Source: Hetaerina americana (lineage: Eukaryota; Arthropoda; Insecta; Odonata; Calopterygidae). Taken from it: a DNA stretch of 64,000 bases. The stretch lies in the NCBI GenBank assembly GCA_022747635.1, contig JAKTNV010000014.1, positions 12,865,110-12,929,109 on the forward strand, in the 5' to 3' direction. This document shows positions 21,475 to 33,600 of the stretch, piece after piece (positions within the stretch are counted from its first letter, which is position 1; each line of letters opens with the position of its first letter). Below the pieces are notes generated by a model, which worked only from the letters and a program-made list of their open reading frames with translations, ran no database searches and was not told where the DNA came from. A program made the translations under genes and the position numbers.

Positions 21475-24472
21475 ATTTAAAATTCAATGTAATTGCTGAA
21501 TAGGCAACCTATATTCACTTCAAGTGACGATCGAAATCGATCCAATCTGAGTGGCAAAGATAACGCACTCTAATATGAGCACGCTTTCTTAGCCTCTTTT
21601 CGTTTAATTTAAATAAAAACTTGGATAAGCACAATATCACAGCAGAAACATAAGCCGGGCAGGAAATATAATGACGCAAAAGTATGATATTATTCGGTCT
21701 TTCCAAGTTACGCCCCAAATGTTCACGGGTGGCCTGTGATAAGGCGTCATTGTCAAAATAACATAACTATATGGCACACTCGCAGGGAAAATTAGATCTT
21801 CGACCGAAAATATTCTATGATCTCAAAGTCACGCTACATTACAATCATCACCTAAATGAGCATTCAACTTTCAACCGCCGGAATCGGGGACGAACGCAGT
21901 TTTCAGTTACATCCCTCGCCGGAAGTCATGACATCGAACGGTAGACATTTGGGGAGCGGGAATTCACTTGTTCGTTTTAATCTCAAGTGGGACAATCACA
22001 GCATTATTAGTCAAATCCTTATTTTTTATGAGGTTAAATTACAGTTATTGTATTGGGAAAATTTATCACATTTTAAATTTCTTTCCTCCTTATCATGCGA
22101 TATTTAATTATTTGTGTCTCCACTAAACAATCGGTTTGCCAACCCCGTAAACGATGGCCAACATGCATCGGGATAGTGAAAAATCCTTCGATTTGCTGCT
22201 ATTCGTATAGGTATCTGCTTTTTAAACGAAGTTTTCAAAAGTTTGGAGTTACTGGTAAGCAATTTTTAGGATATAGACACACGTCAACCACACCGTTTGC
22301 TTCATTGTATCCACTTTCTGTTGACCTGAGAATGTACATGGAAATTATCTATATCCTGCCCAAAATTCAGCAAAAATGGAAATTTCCTAAGGAAATTTCT
22401 AAGGGTCGCCTCTTTTGTATCTCAACTGTGGCCGAGGCCCAATGTGTGTGTCTGATTGAGTAGTATTACAGTTGTACCCTGTCGCCAATGGCCCATTTTT
22501 ACTTGAAAGTACAACAATTTATGATGGATCCATTATACGGAATCTTCCTCGTTAAGAAATAATATATTATTCAAAAATCAATAGTAAAAATTGCTAAATG
22601 GAAAAAATACAAGAATTTTCATTTAATTCTGGGCACCTGAGAAAAACTCAAATACTTTTTTTTCTATTGTATTGTGTTGAATTAAATTTCTTAGCTCATT
22701 TACCTGATTAAGTAATCATTATCGATTTCATTTTCGTCAATTCGGGGGAAATTGGGGTGTCATGATATCAATGCGAGCCGAAAGCGGGGTTTTAACGAGA
22801 ATATCATCACCTTCTTTGAAGATAATATGTATAATAATTCAAAAGATGCTACCCATATTTCTGACACCTGCCGAAAATAATGATTATCGCATATATTTAT
22901 TTCGTTAATTATATAAACTTTGCACTAAAATACATGATAAAATGAAGCCGGTCGTCGTGTTTGCAGAAGACGTGTCGAGGGTAACACAGATGTTGACGTC
23001 GGACAACTGGGCTAAAAATATAAGGCTATATCGGCGATGTTCAACAGGGTGGAACACGTGACCCATATTCTCCAATAGGTGTAGTTATCTCCCAAGAGTT
23101 TATCCCTGAAATAGGAAAAGTTTATTGTAGCAATTCTACAAAATTAATTGTTTGTATTGCAACTTAATTTCATATTGAATGTTCCACTTTTGGTTTCATC
23201 ATATTAATACAATAATATTTCAGCATGGCATCACAAAAAAAGGTATGTTCCAACATGCCCAACATAGTATTATCAAGTATTACGATTGTGTCGCTGAATA
23301 AGTAATTAGCATAAAGATATCACCACTATGGCCATTTGATTCCCCATTATTGTTTTGAACGTGCATTTATGATAATCACCTTTTACCTTTGGCTCATTCC
23401 TATTGTAATTGAAAAAACTCAATATTTTAGTTGTCATTTTCATGAAAACAACTGTGTAGCGCACGTAGCCACTATTTGGCCATTTAGGGCCGGATTTTTT
23501 AATCGGCTGACCGCAAGCCTGTCAGCGTGGATGCACCGACCAATTCAATGAAATAAATCAAACATTCTGTAATTATTTAAATAAATATTCATATCGTTTT
23601 GTTAAAGTTACACAAATTGTATAAACAGTATGTATATTTATGTATGGCATTATGTAATGTAGAAAGACATTCTTGATGAGGACAGCTCTTTGAATTAAAT
23701 AAAATTTTTATTGTAGTTTAGCCTTGGCTAAACATAAGAAAGGATAAAAAGTGAAAGAAAAAATAAGCAGCAGTGTAGTTTTTTGCAGGGTGTTTTGAGT
23801 TCGGTGAGCAACTTATATTGCGACAGTTTCAAACCATGATTTTCCGAATCAGATTAAATTGATTGAAAAGGTAGTCCGTGAAATAAAAATACATCCTGCT
23901 ATAATTAGAGAAACAGACAATGGACCGAAGAGAAAATATGGGCATACTGATATAAAACGTCCATAATAACATTGAAAACTTTGAAATTAGCGCGCAATTT
24001 TAGCCAGCTCGCCTTGTTGCTAAATTTTCAAACAAAATAAAGAAAGAACGACATCCGCTTATCCAAAGGTTTTCCTAAACTTCTGAGAAATGAAAGTTAA
24101 AAAAATATATGAGATTGTGATTCATGAATAGGCTCCTCATAAAAGGTAAGAATTACTGGCGAATGAAAGCGTACTGTAATGTTATAACTGAGTCTTAAAA
24201 TGGACAAATTTAATTATTTCAATATTTGTAGCAAATGTGAAAGTGACGGAAGCCTCTGCTTCAGTCGTTAAACTTGCTAGAACCTAATCTTTGGCATGTA
24301 GTCAGCAATCGTATTTAGACCGTACCTTTTCGTGCATGACTTTTTTTTTTAATGTGTCTGTTTTAACTCGATGATAGTAATGTTTTCGGATGATTACAAA
24401 TCCATTAGTGTCTTGAAAATCATTCTGCATTTGGGCGAATCTAGATTTGTCAAATCAATTCTTATTTAACAG
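21475..24472. promoter_or_regulatory. Head-to-head interval between glutathione peroxidase and Pez
   Basis: About 3 kb between the two divergent start codons. It must hold the glutathione peroxidase promoter and the untranslated first exon(s) of Pez, because the first Pez coding exon begins at a splice acceptor. No untranslated exon or core promoter could be assigned. No repeat was recognised. Confidence 0.45.
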
Positions 24473-24646
24473 ATGCCATTCAAACTAAGACTGAACAAGA
24501 AACGCCAATATAATGTGGTTTCCAAGTCTCTATTTGTAATTTGTGTAGAGCTATTGGATGGAACATCTATTGAATGCACTCTCTCAGCAGAAAGTTCAGG
24601 CCAAGAGTGTCTTCACAACGTATGTCAACGATTGGGTTTACAACAA
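24473..24646 (+). CDS. Pez: Pez coding exon 1
   Basis: Residues 1-58. The ATG immediately follows the acceptor TTATTTAACAG; donor CAA|GTAAGT, phase 0. FERM F1 lobe, with [15 protein letters not shown]. Confidence 0.95.
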
Positions 24647-27600
24647 GTAAGTATTCTTACAGTTTTCTGCCACATTCATGTATTGAACTGAGGAAAAAAC
24701 TTCAATTGCTTGCCAATTTCCGTGACATTTTCATTTGAATAACGAATTGCACTAAGATTAATAATCAAATGATGTTTAACTAACTCTTGCAATTTTCATA
24801 CGATCTCTTTAACTAGCCCGAATTCTTTGGTTTGCGGTATGTTGCTCGCGGAAATGGCATCGTTGGTGGTACTGGGAGTAGCAGGCAGGGGCAAAACCAA
24901 GCTCTTAGAACTCGTGGACTAGGCATACAGGGTGCCATGTGTGCCAACTCTGAGACTCAGCCCTTACTTAGGTGGGTCGAGATGGACCGTCCCCTGAAGA
25001 GACAACTAGATAAAAAAGCCAGGGATCCCTGCCTTTATCTGAGAGTTATGTATTATGTGTCTGGAGTCTCGCTGTTGACTGATGAAATGACTAGGTAAGA
25101 TTTAAAGCTGTCAATATTTACCCATTTGGGAATTTCATTTGTTTAATGCTCTCAGATTACAAGCATCTCAGGATTCCTCGTTTATGGACTCATTGTCAGT
25201 ACACAGAATGTGTTCCATTGTTCCGAGCTTTTTTTGGGTCAGGGGATGTTTTACCAATCCATTGTGAAGATTGCACTTTTGTTTCAATGTCATATCCATA
25301 AACCCATGACTCATCACCTGATACGATCCTGGACAAGAAGATCATCCTCTTCAGCTCAATCAAACAGTTTCTGACTGACTTGGACTCGATGTTGTTTCTG
25401 GTCTGCTGTAATCAGGCAGGGCACAAATTTGGTGGTGACTCAATGCATCGTTACTTTTCTGTCATGATTTCATTGCATGAACCAATCAAGATGCCATACT
25501 CTTCTGCAAGTTCCCTGACAGCCAAACATTGATTTGTGCAAACGGGATCATTCACTTTCTTGGTATGTGGGTCATCAGTTGACATTGATACGGAGCACTC
25601 GTCATCTTTCACTGATTGCCTCCCCTTTTTGAACAGTGTAAACCACTCATAACATGCAGTATGTTTCATAGCATCCTCACCATAAGCTACAGTAATCAAC
25701 TCTATTGTTTCCATGAAGGATTTGGAGAGTTTCACACAGAATTTCACAGACCAAAACAGCTTCTTTAATGAGCTCTTTTCCATGGATTTCATTATTTGCC
25801 GCACACTATGAACCCCCCTTCACATGTATGGCCATAAATAAATAACAAAACAAATTATTAACAAAGTGGTTGAAGGTGGTTATTCAGGAAGTTACTGCAG
25901 ACAAAACACCTCCAAGGGGAATAACAAATAACCAACTCGAGGCGTGGTATTCAAAAAGTTTGAAAAGTTTTTGAACAGACCTTGTATTAAAATAGTCAAT
26001 ATCAGAACCCATTCGTATTTCTAAATACATGGAGCATGGGTTGATAAAAAGAATAATTAATCTGTAAATGGGGAATGAATAAACTCTTGTTAATTTGACA
26101 CTAAGCCTCCTCTGGCTGAGATAACTGATAAACCAGTTAGATATTTTACTAACATTACCAAGTGTTAATCTTAGCCAGAAGAAGGGGATGGATGTATGCA
26201 TTAAAAGATTTACTGAAGTCACAGTAAATCAGATCAACATGATTTCCATGTTTTAGGAGATCTTTTGTTATCTTTACTTATTTTGCATTAGTCTAAAAAC
26301 AGTACTTTGACCTTAACATCTGACTTTGGACATTGATATAACAATTTTACAATTACATTCTGCCAAGCTCTAGGGGGAGGAAAAACCATCCAGGTGGGAA
26401 TGGAACCTGCGACCTCTTGAGTTGGCAGACGAGGACATTACCCTGCCCCCATCGGGCCCAGCTTAAATTTTAAAAATTTAATAACTTTAATTTAAAAATT
26501 ATCTAATGCCATCTATATTTTTTATTTCTATTACCAATTTATTGAATTGTGCAATGTCCATTTCCTTGGAATCAGTTATTGTCGATTTTGTTCCTGTTTT
26601 TCGAGCTAAGAATAAATAAATAAATTACTCTATGAATATGTAACAAGCATCACTTCATATCGAGAGATCTTTGAAATCCTTACTCTCACATATGAATATG
26701 ACTTTGATCAGTTCAATAGTTTCAGCCTCAACTTTGTGGAAGTTCATTTTAATAAATGAAAAAGAAACACTTTGTTCCAATCCACCACTTTATTACAGGT
26801 ACGACTAGTTTCGACGCTACGGCGTCATCCTCAGGTACCTGAGGATGACGCCGTAGCGTCGAAACTAGTCGTACCTGTAATAAAGTGGTGGATTGGAACA
26901 AAGTTTTTCTTTTTCATTTATTATGACTTTGATCAGTTGAAAATTAATTTGTATTTAATTGATTTTTCATTTCTACTCAATACATCTCATTGTCTTTGTA
27001 CATTTGGAATACTCTAGGTACCATTATTTTCTTCAATTGAAGATGGATGTGATAGAAGGGAGGATGAGTGTTTCACCAAAGCAAGCGGTAATTTTGGCTA
27101 GCTACAGTATGCAAGGTTAGTAATGTTAGTAAACTTCAAAATGTTTTGTATTGGTACCGAGTTTTTCAATGAACTTTTAATGAATGATTTTCAAATTTTG
27201 ATGGATTACAGCCGAGTTTGGCAATCATGATCCTGAGCGGCATACTGCAGAATATTTGAAAGACTTTGTCCTGTTTCCCAAGGTAAGCGTAAAAGACATG
27301 CTAGTCTTTTAAATGTTAATGCAATGTTGTGAGAATAGAAGAGGTGAAAGAAAAACAATAAGCTACATAAAAACCTCTTTAAATTCACTAATTGTTAAAT
27401 AACAGTAATATTTTCTTTTCATTTCTGAGGTTTAAGCATTTTGAGAGAATTGCCATTAAGCTACTGGATTTTAATGTATTTTTTTGTTCCTAAAATTGAT
27501 CCAAAGCTGGGTGATAATTTTCAATTTAACATTCAATGATACATCAAAGTTTAAAGTTTACAAATCTCAAAATGCATTTTAATTCACAGCTGAAAATTAT

Positions 27601-30600
27601 ACTTTTTTTTAGATTGTATTATGAGAGATTATTATTTGCTATCTTTTTACATAAATTTGTGGTAGTGTCTTGTGAGTTTCCAATGGCAATTGAAGGCTTA
27701 CAGAACTCAAGACTTTGTTAAACTAAATTAACGTGGTTAGTTTCTCCACAACATCCAAAAGAATCAGTCATACCGGCCAAATCTAAGAGCTATGGTGAGG
27801 TGGCTCAATGGGAACAATGAGTGTCATCTGTTAATTGTATAATTGTGGTGATGTCCATGTATCATTGAAGACTTGGGAAGTGACTTCTATATTGCTTGAG
27901 CCTGTGATCTATGTTGCCTTTTGGCACCATTTTTCAAGTGACCATGGTGGTGCTGGATTTCTGTCTATGAGGTGGTAATTATTTGACAACGTTCTAGTTT
28001 GGACATGAGGTCTTCAGAGTTGCCGTAGTTGGCTGGCCATCCTCAGCATGTTTCATTCACATCTTGTGCAAGTGCTGAATTTTAATTTGAGAGGTTATCA
28101 TTTTGCAGGGGAGGGTAGAGAAGTGAATGATCAAAAACATCAAATATAATTGTGATGCAGCACTTGGGTTTAGTGAATATGTTAATAGTGGAAAGGTTTC
28201 CCATAAATTATATGTAATTTTTGACTTGGGGAGTTGTGTCATTCATTGTAATCAATGATTATATAATCCATGAATATTTACCCATATCCCGAAAATCTTT
28301 GAGAAATGTTTGTTATTCTAAGCCTTTACTAGTAACTATAGTATCACTTATCCAATTGATGATTTTTTCTGCATAGTTAATGTTTTCATCAATTTTTTGC
28401 TCATCTGGATTGCAGCACTTGACTGAATGTGGTGATGATGGAGAACTGAATGCAGGCTGGGGAACTGCACTGGAAACCTTGACAGAAGCTGTGATTTGCC
28501 AGCATGCTCTTCTGGTTGGTCTTCCTCAGGGTACTGCTGAAGAATACTATATACTTATAGCTCAGAGTCAGGATGGATACGGCCAAGAGACATTTTTGGC
28601 TAAGGTACTGTAATTTTTGGAAAGCATTTGAAATGCTTCAATCATCAGAAATATATGTACAAATATGGGCACTGACTTACTAAAAATATGGGATAGACCT
28701 AGTTCTACAAGATAACATCCCATCGCTAATCAAAATTCTTTGCATCCATCTCTCCTGTCTCCTTTGAATTTCTCTCAGTGTTCCCCTCCTCTTCTATCCT
28801 TTCCTTGTCCTCCTTCATTTGTTTTTCTTTCTGTCCACTTCACCTTTTCTATCCTCTTCCACACCGACATTTCAAAAACTTCCAATGCCTATAATTTTGC
28901 CTTAATGACCATGTTTCTGCACCTTACATAACTGTGCTCCATATCAAATTGATGGGTCGTTTATTAATGTCCTTACTTAATGACCCTATCACCAGTTTCC
29001 TCCTGGTGAAAGCTTCTTGGCCCAACACAATTCTTCTCCTTATATCCCCACTACTTGGGCCATAATGGTCTAAGATACATAATGTCCTGCCAAGTGCTAC
29101 ACCTGCTGAAGTTGTTGTTGTCTATTTTATTCTAGTCTATTTTATTGTTTATGTTAGCCCTTCTCTTTTGAAAATCTAATAACCTTTGTTAAGCTTGCAT
29201 TGATTCTCCCCTCATACTATCACACTGACTTTATAATGCCCTTAGCAAGTCTTGTAACCCCTTGAATGACTGGATGACTAAAGCTTGATTAACTTAAATG
29301 CAAACTGATTTTATGATTTCCTAACCAACTTTATTTCTATCTCCAGTTCTTCCCATGCCTATTTTACTATTTCCCCACACATGTTAGCTGGAAAGTATGA
29401 GTGATAATGGGCACCCCTACCTTACCCCTCTTCCTAACATTTCATATGGCAAATCTCTGTTTTCCACTTACACCTGAGCAGTCTGAGACACATACATTAT
29501 GTCAAGATTATACAGAATTTGAAAAAGTAAATGGGGAATCTTAGTCTTCTAATACTCTTGAATGGAATGTCCCATTGTTTAATTTATTCTGCTTTAGCTT
29601 TAGAGCTGCAGTATGTATTTCTTTGAAATGAATGTTAATCTGTCATTTTATGGCAATCCTTTTGTATCACATAAATATATTCCTCTTTTTGATGGTATGT
29701 TTAATAATGTAGATTTGAGATATCGACAAAGTCTTCATTTATGAATTAACATGAAACATTTAGCATAACATTATCTCTTTGGTTCCTAACAGGATGTAAT
29801 TTTGTCTTCACAGGATGAAGCTGGAGAATTAGTTGTGATTGGAGTGACGTTAACAGGAATTGTTGTGGGTTACGATTCTAAGTATTATAGGTGTGTATGA
29901 TTAAATAAATTGCTATCATAAACAGTAGAAAGAACTAACTCATTCATGTATTTATTAGGGGATAATACATTAACAACTTTATCCACTTTCTTTTACATAA
30001 GAAACAACCTTTCATTTTTGTCCCCATTTAAGACCATCATTCCTTTCCCTTTTACATCTTCACTGGCTCAATCTACTCTTTTAATTTCATTTTCCTAATT
30101 ATTATATGTGGCCCTCTCAGATTATTATCCATGTTTACAGAAATATCCTTATTAAAATTTAGTAATCACAATACATTCATGCGTACTATGAATAATGATA
30201 ATCAATGTGACCTATATGACAAAACCATGCTGAACCAGCTTTTAGTGAATATACAATAAATAAATGTAATTGAAATAGGTATTTAAATGCCATGCAAAAA
30301 TGTTTCTATAAACCTTTTCTTTTAGCGTCAGAAGGCCAAGGAGGGTTTTGCATTGGATTTTACCAAGATCAAACTATTAGAATTAACTAGGGATATATTG
30401 AGCATTGGGCCGCGGTAGTCCAGTGGGTAGAGCATTGAACTCTCGACTGGAGGGTCCCGGGTTTGATTCTCAGGCAAGGCACGCTGGGCACTTGCAGCTC
30501 CACCCAAGCTATGTGATTTTTCGGGTACCAGGTCTTCCTGGGAAACCATAACCGGTACAGGGAAAGGAACTGGCCCCCCTACCCTGATGTGTGAATTTCA

Positions 30601-33600
30601 CACGCCGTCGGGCTTAGTACTGGGTGAACTCTACCATCACCTGCTAAACCGACCTCTGGGTTGATTACTGTGTTTATGGTTTTTTATATACAGCGTTGTC
30701 TTGTTTTATTTCAAAGTGAATCAGTCATTATGATAGTGAATCAAATTCTTCCTAAGAGATTATTTATCTGAAAGTAGGGTTGGCATGTGTGCATGTCTTA
30801 TATAACTGATTCCAGCATTAGAAGACATAGTAATTGTGTTAGTATTTATGTAAAATCTAAAATGTAGACTATCATGGCATATGATTAATAGGGTTTAAAA
30901 AAAGACAAATGGTGATTTTTTACATTTTCAATTCCTAAACCACATAATCCCAAAAGCTTGTGTATCCATTCATCACATGAACTTTACCCTTGACAGAATG
31001 CTTTCACTGCATAAGTTTTCACAATCATGCACATAATAAAAATATTAGCAATATATTACAGAATATCATTTTTAATATATTTTATTGCATATTTAAAATT
31101 AAGAAAGTCTGCTTCTTATATTTTGCAGATGACTTTGTAGCAGGTTATATGTTTTTGCCAGTCATAGTTTAATGTAATATTGCTATGATTTATTGACTGA
31201 TATGTAATAGAAAGAGGCATTTCAAAAACTTAAATTTATGGAGCAGGAACTGTAAAAATAATTGGCAAATCTTAATTTAGATCTTAATTGTTTAATATTG
31301 AATGAAAACTGGAGGTAATTATTTTATTATTATTATTGCATGCTCTGGCATAAAAAAAGTTTTACTCTTTGATGAAAACATTTGCAAGTTACAAGTTTGC
31401 ATTTTGCTACTGACAGGAGAACCCCATTGATGCCTCTAGGCAACCATGAAATGCCCAGGCAAGTGCCATGTTACTTCATGCAATATTATGTTGAGTTTTC
31501 AATGTGAAAACTCATTTTTTCAGGATTAACTCCATAATCACCACTTGTTAGGTACTTGGAAATTATAGGCCTTTTGGATATCTAGAATTGAATCTTCAAA
31601 CTTTCATAATTGGTATTTTTTTTTCTTTACCAAGGTGGAGAGATATTACCAACGTCGTCATTAACAAACGTTGTTTTGGTATCGAGTGCCATAGTCCTGA
31701 GGAAACAGTTCAGTTTACATTTGAGGATGCTGCCATGGCAAAATATGTTTGGAGGATGTGTGTTCATCAGGTATGTGATATTTGCTGCATTTGTATTGTT
31801 GCTCAAGCTATTAAAGGATTGTTTTCATTATTTTTTCATGTTTGTAACAGTGGATTTTAGGATCATCATTGGCTCATTTTATCTTATAATTAGGCCTGAC
31901 ATTAAAGTTAACATCATGTTCAACCTAAGGATGTCTATAAGGACATATGTATCATATAAGTTGTATTTGATGTTTATCAATATGTTTAATTATGCCAATA
32001 CGTGGTGGTTAAATGAGAGTACACAAATGAAATGTTAGTGTATTTTCTGGTTGATTATTGTGCATTATCTATTCAAAAGAAAGATGATAAAAGTGACTAT
32101 TTGCTATACACAAGGAAAAATAAGGAGAATAATATCAAAGAAAACATTGACAATTTTTTTAAGCAGACTACTATGCAGTTATCGCAAAAACAGCATTTTT
32201 GATGTGACAATTATATATTTGGTGTCTGTTATTTACCAGAAAATATGGTAATATGTTTGCATTTCTATGATAATTCTACATAATTAGATTATGTATTCTT
32301 TCAAATGATCTAGAGGTTATTTGGGAAAGGTTTCATGATCTATAGAATTTAGTGATTTCAATTCAACTCAACTGAGCTTTGTGAAGGAGAATTTTCTTTT
32401 CCTACTTCTCAGCCTTTATTTTGCATTTATAGTAAAATTTTGCTTCAGCAAAAAAATTGCTCGCTACATCAAATCCTCAATATCTCTGACTGGGATTAAA
32501 TGTAATTTATCATTATCCACAGACCTTATATGTATAGGCTGCTTGTAGGAATAGGATTCTTCAGGAAAAGAAATGCAGGATACAAAAATAATAAAAACAC
32601 AACACAAAACATAATAAGACATCATGATTGTTATTATTATACAAGATCTAAATACTGTTTAGCAATTTCTGAGTTTCTTAGAAGTGAGAATGCATGGATT
32701 TTTCTTAAATAATGAAGGTGGTATTTTAGCATATATTATGGATTTTACATACTGTTGGTATTCAGTAGAAGTAGGTAGTTAACAATATTCAAAAAGAGAA
32801 TTGGCTTCAACATTGATCCTTGAGGTACCCTAGTTCATATTGTCAGGTAATCTCTCATGTATTTATCACTTCTTAGAAACATTTCAACTCTCTGAAACCT
32901 GTTTGATAAATTCAAAGAATGATTGGAGATACTATGACAATATAGTTTAAATATAAGAGGATGCCTTGGTAGCTCAATTGGCCAAAGCACTCAGCAGAAT
33001 ATCAAGGGATCCGTATTTAAATGTTAGTCAAGGTGTACAATTTTTACACTTTGAAATTGTTGCATCTGTTTGATAAGTTAGAGGTAAGCCAATTTAGGTT
33101 TTGATACTTTTGCCCGAGTCGATTATGGTCAACCATGTCAAATACTTTAGTGAGATCAATAACAATGCTGGAACTTTCTGGTTAATGTTTGAAGATTTGA
33201 AATAAAATTCATGGTTATTGGGATTGAAATTTCTATAGATCTGCATGTACAATATTTCCTTTAGGCGTTCACATATTAAATTCATCTAAGTAGGCAGGTA
33301 ATTTGTTGTATCTTTTATTAGCCAATTCATATGTATTTTGAGGGTATTAATAGGTAATCACTGTGGGTAATTTACATCATAAACATAAGGCTATCAATGA
33401 GAAAACTATTGATGATAATTTATCTTTCATTTACATTGATATTCTCTTCTTACATTGGAATTATCTGTGGGAATATTTGCTAATGTGTGGTAACTAGCAG
33501 AGGAATGGCTCAATACAAGGACCACCTGCATCAGGTAACCCTCATAGTCATTGCTCCAGAAGAAAAAATAAATACTATCTAGAGGTACTTCTTCAAAAAT

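Larger units (their letters stand above)
28605..31634 (+). other. Pez introns 5 and 6
   Basis: Pez exon 6 (29814-29890) divides this stretch. Pyrimidine-rich DNA lies at 28740-28870; the only recognised element is the SINE at about 30407-30700. Confidence 0.5.

Noticed and set aside
21515..21718. Minus-strand frame as an alternative glutathione peroxidase first exon
   Set aside because: Its only plausible donor is in the wrong phase for exon 2 (21315), and its sequence does not resemble a GPx N-terminus.
30407..30480. Possible functional tRNA gene
   Set aside because: A and B boxes are present, but the acceptor stem cannot pair and the sequence continues into a non-tRNA body; it is a SINE.
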